Shown here: piece by piece, positions 54,701 through 60,825 of the stretch | How the letters are laid out: each line of letters begins with the position of its first letter | How positions within the stretch are numbered: the first letter of the stretch is position 1 | Notes under the pieces: model-generated | Databases searched by the model: none | Told to the model about the DNA's origin: nothing | Seen by the model: only the letters and a program-made list of their open reading frames with translations | Translations under genes and position numbers: made by a program | DNA from: JAQVEM01 sp964603595 | GTDB lineage: Bacteria > Actinomycetota > Humimicrobiia > Humimicrobiales > Humimicrobiaceae | Assembly: GCA_964603595.1 (NCBI GenBank) | Contig: CAZRVN010000001.1 | Span: 1 to 64,000 of the forward strand | Length of the DNA stretch: 64,000 nt | Direction of reading: 5' to 3'

Positions 54701-54864
54701 AGAAATCAGTTTACCTTAAGCGTAGCGAAGCACAACAGATAAAAAAGAATATTTTAGATGATATAAATAAAGTCTCAGATAATAATTTTAAAGGGGATTA
54801 TAAAAATAGCTGCAGAAAAAGTTGTAATTATGCTGAATTCTGCCGGCTTATGCATAACCATTAA
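51718..54864 (+). CDS. UvrD-like helicase with C-terminal PD-(D/E)XK nuclease (AdnA/AdnB-like subunit 2)
   Basis: The 1048-residue partner has Walker A ASAGSGKTMVLTN (about 27-39), FVDEFQDTNIAQAYLL (Walker B), VVGDDDQGIYSFRGA, NTNFRSGDDI, and SIHAAKGLEFEVVFLP. The C-terminal nuclease shows VKLDRVDI, VIDYKISGY and FQIKAYIAAL, and a cluster motif made of YKRCPLLYRWKY plus C-x3-C-x5-C in CRKSCNYAEFC. Both subunits thus have helicase and nuclease parts, as in mycobacterial AdnAB and unlike RecBCD. It overlaps the first subunit by 8 bp. The window ends this unit at a convergent ilvE. Confidence 0.9.
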   Translation: MAKKIKETREQLNIIKSTADVKRVIASAGSGKTMVLTNSIIEILKKGLCSPDKILAITFTRNAAENIRLRIKENIKRDIDSEAIDIFTFNSFGNEIIYENSFEFGLGKDFTIINNSKAWQILYGIFNGSSPKYLKTGKKVGEFVQRLLDYIESLKNNLISVGELKKYLKNYKEVLSCYKSKALRNKEVELINIQKELFDIYQEYEEKKMKSNCIDYPDQVLLPYFLLQRKKSVRARYQQKYRYVFVDEFQDTNIAQAYLLSMLYYPGHNKMVVVGDDDQGIYSFRGACVENILNFHKFEKFKNSHVSDFYLNTNFRSGDDIVNAIADIISSNKKRFEKKFKAGDSRKKSELVFYSKKTHTEEAAEIAKIIKYLAARGIKLKEMAILARRKKFECIIRELEASDIKFELIGGKNFFFEPEILFIISWLNVVEDINDEISMVYLLKSGKYKICDRDIFFIKRNPSNINKTLKIIDGIINSEENPNVSKEAKGRLANFLNSYKLYIQKSGEMELKELISLIIEDSGIINELRSTFGSAARRKVKNIESLIRVASDFQKSYAESNLSAFITFLKDVAKTDYDNPDKMEFSGENSVKIMSIHAAKGLEFEVVFLPMLWKNDHEGRNSNKGFLIPAELRKDNSIWKEKKNFKSAKSFSNALKDIKIEEERRVFYVGCSRAKKLLVLSHSEYEDKTAYHNESASPKGIVSFFDDIINKESKLKIINNEGAGFIKAKYGKDFKDVCQSYRDAFNFIKSKKKEEKKTPILNGIRWQDVQEILAGKILKTDSRWEKDFKSREIINKINSGLIYESREEGKVNTNFFPLTRILDYKRCPLLYRWKYIYLIPDKVSKAVTRGEEIHKYLENIALAGFNNSKITKDIILSRFKDKESKDYISKFLESDLWDFSLVKSMMLEQLFYWRIKNYFISVKLDRVDINKDNKISVIDYKISGYNESSDATFQNDSKALHEFQIKAYIAALSEIYRKPVEDITGLLLYLKDGTKKSVYLKRSEAQQIKKNILDDINKVSDNNFKGDYKNSCRKSCNYAEFCRLMHNH

Positions 54865-54902
54865 AATAATTATATGTAGATTAAAACTTTTATATTATTT
54901 AT

Positions 54903-54921
54903 ATTATTCTCCCTGAATAAT
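54903..54921. terminator. Short A/T-rich hairpin between convergent genes
   Basis: ATTATTC, loop TCCCT, GAATAAT lies between the convergent helicase-nuclease and ilvE genes. It could end transcription weakly in either direction, but it lacks a clear T tract and G-C-rich stem. Confidence 0.3.
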
Positions 54922-54994
54922 AATGGCTGTAGGGTTCAATAAATGGCTTATGCCTCTCTGTACATTAAATTATAAGTAAAGCTGGCAACAGTAT

Positions 54995-55915
54995 TTATAC
55001 TTTCTGGCACCAGCTGGAGTATTTGTCAACTTCGTTTTTTACTATTTTAAAATAAATATCCTGCAATCTTCTGGTGATGGGACCTATTTTACCATTTCCA
55101 ACAGGCCGCTTATCAACATACCCAATAGGTGAAATCTGGGCTCCTGTGCCACAGAAAAATAATTCATCAGCGGTATAAAGTTCTGTTCTGTCAATAGGTC
55201 TTTCTGTAACATTAATATTATCAAATTCTCTGGCAATCCTTATTACTGTATCACGGGTAATTCCTTCAAGTATATCATCAGTTACAGGCGGGGTTATTAG
55301 GTTACCATTTCTTGACATAAAGATATTCATTGCACTTCCTTCACTTACATGTTTGCCATCATTACTCAGGACAATTGCCTCATCATAACCATTGAGTAAG
55401 GCTTCTGTCTTCTGGAAAGCAGCATTTACATAAGAGCCGGATATTTTTGCCCTTGGAGGGATAGAATTATCGGAGACACGCTCCCAGGAAGATATGCAGA
55501 CGTTTATTGGCTTGTTTATTTCAATATATTCTCCAAGAGGTGTGGAGTATATAAACAGGTCCTGTTTATTGCCAATTAATTTTGGGCCTATATTCAGTCC
55601 ACTATTATATGCAAATGGTCTTATATAACAATCTTTAGTGTATTTCTCTTTCCTTAATAGTTTTAAGGTTATATCACAGAGTTCTTCAATGGAATATTTG
55701 ACTTCAATCATCATTATCCTGCAGCTGGCATAGAATCTTTGATAGTGGTCCTTCATTCTAAAAACATAACTGGTTTTAGTATTTTCATTCCAGTAGCTTC
55801 TGATTCCTTCAAAAACTGCAGTGCCGTATTGCAGTGCATTGGTTCTGATATCTACTCTGGCATTATCAATTGGAACGATTTTTCCTTCAAAAAAAGCATA
55901 TTTAGGATTAACCAT
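54995..55915 (-). CDS. ilvE: Branched-chain amino acid aminotransferase
   Basis: The 306-residue class IV PLP enzyme starts AFFEGKIVPIDNARVDIRTNALQYGTAVFEGIRSY and has the PLP-lysine segment KISGSYVNAAF (Lys in PRAKISGS), then SEGSAMNIFM, DDILEGITRDTVI and ELFFCGTGAQISPI. It makes the last step to Ile, Leu and Val, fitting the ilvBN genes 5 kb away. An AAGAGG site precedes the ATG. It is transcribed alone on the minus strand. Confidence 0.95.
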   Translation of the reverse strand: MVNPKYAFFEGKIVPIDNARVDIRTNALQYGTAVFEGIRSYWNENTKTSYVFRMKDHYQRFYASCRIMMIEVKYSIEELCDITLKLLRKEKYTKDCYIRPFAYNSGLNIGPKLIGNKQDLFIYSTPLGEYIEINKPINVCISSWERVSDNSIPPRAKISGSYVNAAFQKTEALLNGYDEAIVLSNDGKHVSEGSAMNIFMSRNGNLITPPVTDDILEGITRDTVIRIAREFDNINVTERPIDRTELYTADELFFCGTGAQISPIGYVDKRPVGNGKIGPITRRLQDIYFKIVKNEVDKYSSWCQKV

Positions 55916-56228
55916 AATTTCCTCTTATTTAGATCTTAATTTTTAATATTTTACTTATTTTAGTTTAATTTTGCAATTGGTATTCAACCAACGGTTAATA
56001 GTTTTTAAATCTTATTAATAAAATATCTGTAGAAACTACATTCTGCTTAAAAATTTTAATTAAGATTAGCTAAAGGGAAGATCTTTCTAATGCCGTGAAA
56101 GCTGTACTGCTAAAGAAAATAAAAAGTATTTAAATAAAGAAGAAAAAATTATAAAAAGTTAGATTTTGCGTAATATAAGTTGCGTATAAAAAAAGGTGAT
56201 TTAAAAAAGGTAAAAGTATAAAGATAAA
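55916..56228. other. AT-rich gap between ilvE and the candidate small RNA
   Basis: About 310 bp without a convincing ORF on either strand. It would be the leader of ilvE if that gene is read from the promoter at 56406-56434 past the RNA terminator. No T-box core (AGGGTGG-type) or other known riboswitch core was recognised. Confidence 0.4.
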
Positions 56229-56400
56229 TAAAAGAAACCCCAAGTTATCTTTTACCTTAGCTCACGCCTTAGGCTACTCAACATCTTGGGGTCAATACCC
56301 TAGAACTTTTCTTAGGTTTTCAAAATTAATTACTTACTTTTTACATTCTTTCGTTTGTAAATTTCAGTTAATATTGAAATTACCTCCTTTTCTAAGGCAA
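56229..56400 (-). ncRNA. Candidate structured small RNA with its own promoter and terminator
   Basis: No ORF is present, but a promoter at 56434-56406 (minus strand) predicts a start near 56400, and an 8-bp hairpin ACCCCAAG/CTTGGGGT (56237-56244 with 56285-56292) followed by a T-rich run ends it near 56229. The RNA of about 170 nt can form further perfect hairpins: AATTTCA/TGAAATT (56360-56381) and TTTACA/TGTAAA (56340-56361), which overlap and exclude each other by two bases. Its 5' CCTTAG can pair with two CTAAGG copies (56272-56267 and 56260-56255), which lie in the terminator loop. It matches no RNA family that I know (not 6S, SRP, RNase P or a T-box by eye). Confidence 0.6.
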
Positions 56401-56405
56401 TATCT

Positions 56406-56434
56406 AATATAGCAAATACATATATTTATGTCAA
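56406..56434 (-). promoter_or_regulatory. Strong sigma-A promoter of the candidate small RNA
   Basis: On the minus strand TTGACA (56434-56429), a 17-bp spacer and TATATT (56411-56406). The -35 box is a perfect consensus match. No coding region follows within 480 bp, which is the reason to call a non-coding RNA here. Confidence 0.72.
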
Positions 56435-56727
56435 TAGGATTTTTAATTAAAATTTTTATATTTCTATATTACTGGAGTGTAATCTGTATTTTCCAGGACA
56501 GGTCTTAGAATCTGTTTTAATGGCACCGGATATCCGGTTGATTTATTAATTTCTGTTATTAGAATGCTATTAAATATTATTAACTTTTATTTATTGTATA
56601 AGTGGTTATGGGGCACTGTATTGGGGGGCTAGTCAGTTATTTGATAAGATGTTTTTCTGCTTGAGGCGTAGAGAGCCAGAAAAAAAGCAACTTATTTAAG
56701 TAATGAATAATCAGTTGGGCCAGGAAT
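56435..56727. other. Gap between mnmA and the small RNA promoter
   Basis: No ORF was recognised. An 8-bp inverted repeat TTTTTCTG/CAGAAAAA at 56652-56684, 44 bp after the mnmA stop, may end mnmA transcription; its T-rich side lies within the stem, so it is a weak candidate. Confidence 0.35.
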
Positions 56728-58200
56728 TTAATGTTTTGTTATTATACCTCCTCCAAGAAGCGTGCAACCGTGATAAAAAACAGCTGACTGGCCTGGGGTG
56801 ATTGCCTTCTGTGGATTATCAAATATTATTTCGGCGGTTTTGGTACCAGTGATTTTTATTCTGGCCGGAGCTTCTTTTGAATTATATCTTATTTTTACCA
56901 TTGCTCTGAAGACGCTGTCAGGAGGATCTCCGGCAATAAAATTAATATTTTTGACTTTTAGAGATTTCTTAAATATATACTTTTTCTCGCCTGCTATAAT
57001 AATATTTTTTTCAGGTATTATCTCTTTTACGTAGATCGGCCTTGCATGGCTTACCCCGAGACCCTTTCTCTGACCAATAGTATAAAAGATATATCCTTTA
57101 TGTGTTCCAATAATATTACCTCTGGTATCCAGTATGGGTCCTTCTTTTATATCCTTTATTCTGGATTTCAGGAAAAAGTGGTAGTCCTTACCTGCTATAA
57201 AACATATATCCTGGCTTTCATCAATATTTTTTAAAAAAGGAAAAGATTTTTTAACTTCCCTTTTTATGTTGATTTTTGGAAGAATTCCCAGAGGTGTTTT
57301 AATATGGGATAATTGATTCTGGCTAAGTTTCCATAACATATAACTCTGGTCTTTATTTATATCAGAACTCTTTTTAATTTCATATAATCCCGAGCTATGG
57401 GATTTTTCAATTCTGCAGTAATGACCGGTTGCGAGAAAAGCTGCTCCCAGAACTTTTATTTTTTTTAAAAGAGCCCCGAATTTAATATATTTATTACATT
57501 CAACACAAGGATTGGGGGTAAATCCTTTTTTATACTCAAAACAAAAGGGTCTTATTACTTTATCCTCAAAAAGACGGGTTAAATCCAGTACTACATGCGG
57601 AATATTAAGCTTAAGCGGCACTTTTATAGCTGTTTTAATGTCTTCTTTATAAAAGCTGGTTTTTCCATTGTTCCCCCGGTCAAAATCATCGGGAAGGATT
57701 TTTAAGGTAACTCCTATTACTTCATATCCCTTTTCTTTTATGATTTTAGCTGCCATGGAGCTGTCAATGCCCCCGCTAATTGCTACTACAATTCTGTTAT
57801 TGTCTTTATCATATATACTTGATGTGCGGGGACTTGAGACGTAATCTGTTACCAGGTTCCTGAAGGCATCTATAGCCATACCGGGAATATATTTTTTTTC
57901 TGGAGGAAATTTTCCAAGATAATTTTCAATTTCTCTTTCCTTTATAAGAGTTGACTTAAGTATGTCTTTGTTTTTAATAAGGGTGGTGAGGTAGCCTGCA
58001 GCAGCTTTAATATAGCTGCTGCTGGATGCTTTAAACTTCAAGTCACTTATTATATTTTTGGTTATTTTTGCAGTTAATTTTATATAATCAGGGGAGTGAG
58101 GTATGCTGCTTACTCCAACAGCGTCAGGACTGGATATCTCGCCTTCATTATTATATGGTTTATTAAAATACTTTCTTAAATTTAACTCTGAATTTTTCAT
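56728..58200 (-). CDS. mnmA: tRNA 2-thiouridylase MnmA with degenerate N-terminal NifU/IscU-like domain
   Basis: Residues about 137-490 are MnmA: PP-loop ISGGIDSSMAA (141-151), the cysteine motif TPNPCVECNKYIKFG, and the catalytic DICFIAGKDYHFF. It thiolates U34 of tRNA Lys, Glu and Gln using sulfur relayed from a cysteine desulfurase. The first 120 residues align end to end with the NifU/IscU scaffold (GEISSPDAVG, LKFKASSSSYIKAAAGYLTTLIKNK, KFPPEKKY, AIDAFRNLVTDY). All three cluster cysteines are replaced: S36, S61 and I105; the partner His is Y104, while D38 remains. So it cannot hold a cluster in the usual way, and may instead dock IscS/NifS or tRNA. No nifS is adjacent. The gene stands alone, divergent from the protease gene. 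Confidence 0.9.
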   Translation of the reverse strand: MKNSELNLRKYFNKPYNNEGEISSPDAVGVSSIPHSPDYIKLTAKITKNIISDLKFKASSSSYIKAAAGYLTTLIKNKDILKSTLIKEREIENYLGKFPPEKKYIPGMAIDAFRNLVTDYVSSPRTSSIYDKDNNRIVVAISGGIDSSMAAKIIKEKGYEVIGVTLKILPDDFDRGNNGKTSFYKEDIKTAIKVPLKLNIPHVVLDLTRLFEDKVIRPFCFEYKKGFTPNPCVECNKYIKFGALLKKIKVLGAAFLATGHYCRIEKSHSSGLYEIKKSSDINKDQSYMLWKLSQNQLSHIKTPLGILPKINIKREVKKSFPFLKNIDESQDICFIAGKDYHFFLKSRIKDIKEGPILDTRGNIIGTHKGYIFYTIGQRKGLGVSHARPIYVKEIIPEKNIIIAGEKKYIFKKSLKVKNINFIAGDPPDSVFRAMVKIRYNSKEAPARIKITGTKTAEIIFDNPQKAITPGQSAVFYHGCTLLGGGIITKH

Positions 58201-58501
58201 AAGTGTTATTTAATCTAATATGTTATATGTAGAATATTATACATGCTGATGGTTAATTTCATAAATTTTATATTTTAATAGTAATGCTTAAGCAGGTAGA
58301 TATAAATAAAAGATTTTATTGAAAAAAATTATATAAATTTCTGGTTCAAAAAATTTTATTATGTATTATGTTTAGTAAATTTTAATAAAGAAGGGAGGAT
58401 ATAAGGCAATTCTAAGGGGAATTTTTGATTATATATATTTATTTATAAAATTTATTTACGATAAGTATTATAAAATATATAATAATAATTTAATAATTCT
58501 A

Positions 58502-58530
58502 TTGACTATTTAAAAAAAAGAAAATATAAT
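58502..58530 (+). promoter_or_regulatory. Promoter of the membrane protease gene
   Basis: TTGACT (58502-58507), 17-bp spacer and TATAAT (58525-58530), a near-consensus sigma-A promoter 78 bp before the ATG. It lies in the 408-bp AT-rich gap 58201-58608 between divergent mnmA and protease genes, which otherwise shows no ORF or clear repeat. A GGGGGTGG stretch at 58593-58600 is the likely ribosome site. Confidence 0.72.
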
Positions 58531-58608
58531 TAGTAAATGACGTATATGTTTATAATCAATATATATAATATTTAGGATACATCTAAAAAATTAGGGGGTG
58601 GGAAAGAA

Positions 58609-60069
58609 ATGAACAAAAAATTTTTAAAATTGTTAGTTTTTTGTTTTACTCTGATGTTTGTATTAAGTTTTGCAGGTGTTATTTATGCTCAGGATGCTGA
58701 GGAGGAAACCCAGGAAACTGATTACGATCTTACTTTTAAGGATAAAGTGATACTGACTGAACCTTCTATATGCTATATCTCAACTTATTATTTTGGTTAT
58801 GTTTATAATCCAAATACGCTGCAGTGGAGTGAACAATACTACTACGGTCCTCTCGGGGGAACGGGGTTTTGTGTAAATCCTGATACAGGGCATATATTCA
58901 CAGCAGGGCATGTAGTTGACGAGCCTTATGATGATATTAAATGGGCTATCCTAGATGCGTATATTTATGATAATTATACCGAACAGTATTATGATTTAAC
59001 TGATTCAGACTGGAACTGGATATTTGATAATTATAAAGTAGAAGGTGAAAATGGACCAGACCCGGATAGAGAAGTCTGGGTTCAGTTCAATGCAGCAACT
59101 GCAGGGGTCCCTGATAGCCCTGATGAAAATTATGTAAGAGCAGAGGTTATAGATTATAGCCCCTGGGAACAGAGGGACCTGGCTGTTATTAAAATAACTC
59201 CTGTTACCGGGAATGCCCTTTCAAGTGTAATGGTTGGCGATTCATCCATGATTGAAGTTCAGGATGAGATAACTATCATTGGTTATCCATGGAATGCTGA
59301 TATTAGCTGGGAAAGTGCTTTAACTCCGTCTGTTGCTTCAGGAACACTAAGCGCAAGAAAAATGGTTGGAGGGACGGAAGTGCTTCAGGTTGATATGACA
59401 GCTGCTCCCGGGAACAGTGGTAGCCCTGTTTTAAACGAAGATGGGGAAGTAATCGGCATGTTGACCATGGGGTCAAGTGAAAGTGTTAATTTCCTTAGAC
59501 CAAGCAATGATATAAAGGGAATGCTTAATAAGAATGGTGTTGAAAATAAACTGGGGTCTATGGATGAAGAATTTGAAGAGGGATTAATAATGTTCAGGCA
59601 GCAGCATTACTCTGAAGCTATAGTAAATTTTAACGCTGTTTTGAACTTAAATCAGAGACATATCAAGGCACAGGAATATAGAGCAAAAGCGCAGGAAGCA
59701 ATAAACAGGGGTGAAGATGTACCGCTGGCAGAAGAAGCTGAAGTAACTACCGATGAAGCTGGAGAAGTAACCGGAGAGGGCGAAGAAGGCGAGGCAGGAT
59801 TAGCAGCGCTGGGTATAACAATAATAGTGCTTGCTATAGTTCTGCCAATATTATTTGTAATAATAATTGTAGTTGTAATTGTGGTTGTGGTTAGAAAAAG
59901 AAGTGCCCAGGCTAAAAAAGAGGAAACAGGAGAAGAAAAACCAGCTGCTAAAGAGGAGAAGCAAAAGAAAGAAAAGGCCGGGGAAGCAGTAGAATATTGC
60001 CCGCATTGTGGGAATAAAACTGAAAAGGGCCAGAAATTCTGCGGTCATTGCGGAGGTAAGTTATCTTAA
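58609..60069 (+). CDS. Membrane-anchored trypsin-like serine protease with C-terminal zinc ribbon
   Basis: The 486-residue protein has a signal peptide or anchor (about 1-27), an S1C/trypsin-like domain with catalytic H101 (TAGHVVD), D190 (RDLAVI) and S270 (PGNSGSP), a TPR-like pair of helices (about 320-370), an acidic linker, a transmembrane helix (about 402-430) and a zinc ribbon with CPHCGNKTEKGQKFCGHCGG at the end. The protease faces outside and the ribbon should be in the cytoplasm, given the basic VRKRSAQAKK after the helix. There is no PDZ domain, unlike HtrA. If the N-terminal signal is cut, this is type I topology. It may pass a signal across the membrane or process envelope proteins. 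Confidence 0.88.
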   Translation: MNKKFLKLLVFCFTLMFVLSFAGVIYAQDAEEETQETDYDLTFKDKVILTEPSICYISTYYFGYVYNPNTLQWSEQYYYGPLGGTGFCVNPDTGHIFTAGHVVDEPYDDIKWAILDAYIYDNYTEQYYDLTDSDWNWIFDNYKVEGENGPDPDREVWVQFNAATAGVPDSPDENYVRAEVIDYSPWEQRDLAVIKITPVTGNALSSVMVGDSSMIEVQDEITIIGYPWNADISWESALTPSVASGTLSARKMVGGTEVLQVDMTAAPGNSGSPVLNEDGEVIGMLTMGSSESVNFLRPSNDIKGMLNKNGVENKLGSMDEEFEEGLIMFRQQHYSEAIVNFNAVLNLNQRHIKAQEYRAKAQEAINRGEDVPLAEEAEVTTDEAGEVTGEGEEGEAGLAALGITIIVLAIVLPILFVIIIVVVIVVVVRKRSAQAKKEETGEEKPAAKEEKQKKEKAGEAVEYCPHCGNKTEKGQKFCGHCGGKLS

Positions 60070-60085
60070 AGAGTTATATTTAATT

Positions 60086-60128
60086 AAAAAATAGGGTTCA
60101 GGTTAAAGAATCTGGGCCCTATTTTTTT
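60086..60128 (+). terminator. Rho-independent terminator of the protease gene
   Basis: AATAGGG pairs with CCCTATT and an inner CAG pairs with CTG, followed by a run of eight T. It lies 16 bp after the stop and is the clearest intrinsic terminator in the window. Confidence 0.82.
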
Positions 60129-60200
60129 TGGTTGTTTTAATTGTTTTAGGGTTTTATCTATGTTATCATATTTCTTCAAATAAATTTTATATGAATCATT

Positions 60201-60368
60201 ATGGATGCGAATAAAGAAAGATTTTTAAACAGGATAAAAGAAAGAATTTCAAGTACCTGTTTTAGATGCGTAAGTGGTAGTACAGACTTAAAAAATACCA
60301 CTGGTCTTTCCTTATGTGTACTTTTAATTCTAATCTGTTTATTACTTCTGGTGGGTATTCTATCCTAG
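60201..60368 (+). CDS. Possible small membrane protein (55 codons)
   Basis: An ORF of 55 codons with a polar, basic N-terminal half (MDANKERFLNRIKERISSTC) and one hydrophobic helix near the end (LCVLLILICLLLLVGILS). No ribosome site is seen ahead of the ATG and no family was recognised. It follows a strong terminator, so it would need its own promoter. Evidence is limited to the open frame and plausible topology. Confidence 0.33.
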   Translation: MDANKERFLNRIKERISSTCFRCVSGSTDLKNTTGLSLCVLLILICLLLLVGILS

Positions 60369-60617
60369 TTTTCAGGATAATTATCGCATATATATAAAGC
60401 AAAAATCCTGAGAATTCTTTTAAAAGTAACTCTAATTTCTGTTGTGTCGTATAATTGAAATAATCTAAAAGTAAATTTAAATAAAAAGGTTAAGCTTTAA
60501 TAATATTAAAAAAAGAAAATTTAAGGTTATCAATAAATAGTTGTTTATAAGGTTTTTAAATTTTAAGGTAAGTGAAAGATAGTAAAAAAACGGTTTATAC
60601 TGGAAATTAATATAAAA

Positions 60618-60691
60618 AAAAGATTATCCGGCAGTATATTATAAGGTAATAGTATGAGAGCATTACGGTCTTATGGTCAAGATAATCTTTT
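60618..60691 (+). promoter_or_regulatory. Structured leader element upstream of ilvBN
   Basis: A perfect 11-bp stem AAAAGATTATC (60618-60628) with GATAATCTTTT (60681-60691) encloses a second, bulged arm: ATAAG/CTTAT stacked on GTAAT/ATTAC with an 11-nt loop and a GGT bulge. A single-stranded CGGCAGTATATT joins the stems. It lies about 135 bp upstream of the ilvB start. The shape suggests a cis-regulatory RNA or attenuator, but no known riboswitch core or T-box sequence was recognised. The rest of the gap 60369-60825 is AT-rich and shows a TATAAT at 60763-60768 without a good -35 box. Confidence 0.5.
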
Positions 60692-60825
60692 AATTATAAT
60701 ATTTTATTATAAAATTATAGGAAACGTTTTTAAAAAAATTATAAAAAGTAAAATAAAAGTGTTATAATTACAGCACTATTTTATTTGTTATAAAGTTGTT
60801 ACAAATACAGGCAGGTGAATTTATT

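Noticed and set aside
56229..56400. 6S RNA, SRP RNA or RNase P RNA as identity of the candidate small RNA
   Set aside because: The ends do not form the long closing stem of 6S RNA, the GGAAG-type SRP tetraloop domain is absent, and no RNase P core sequence is seen.
60369..60825. T-box riboswitch before ilvB
   Set aside because: The T-box core (AGGGTGG-type) and the typical specifier stem with terminator are absent, although another structured element is present at 60618-60691.
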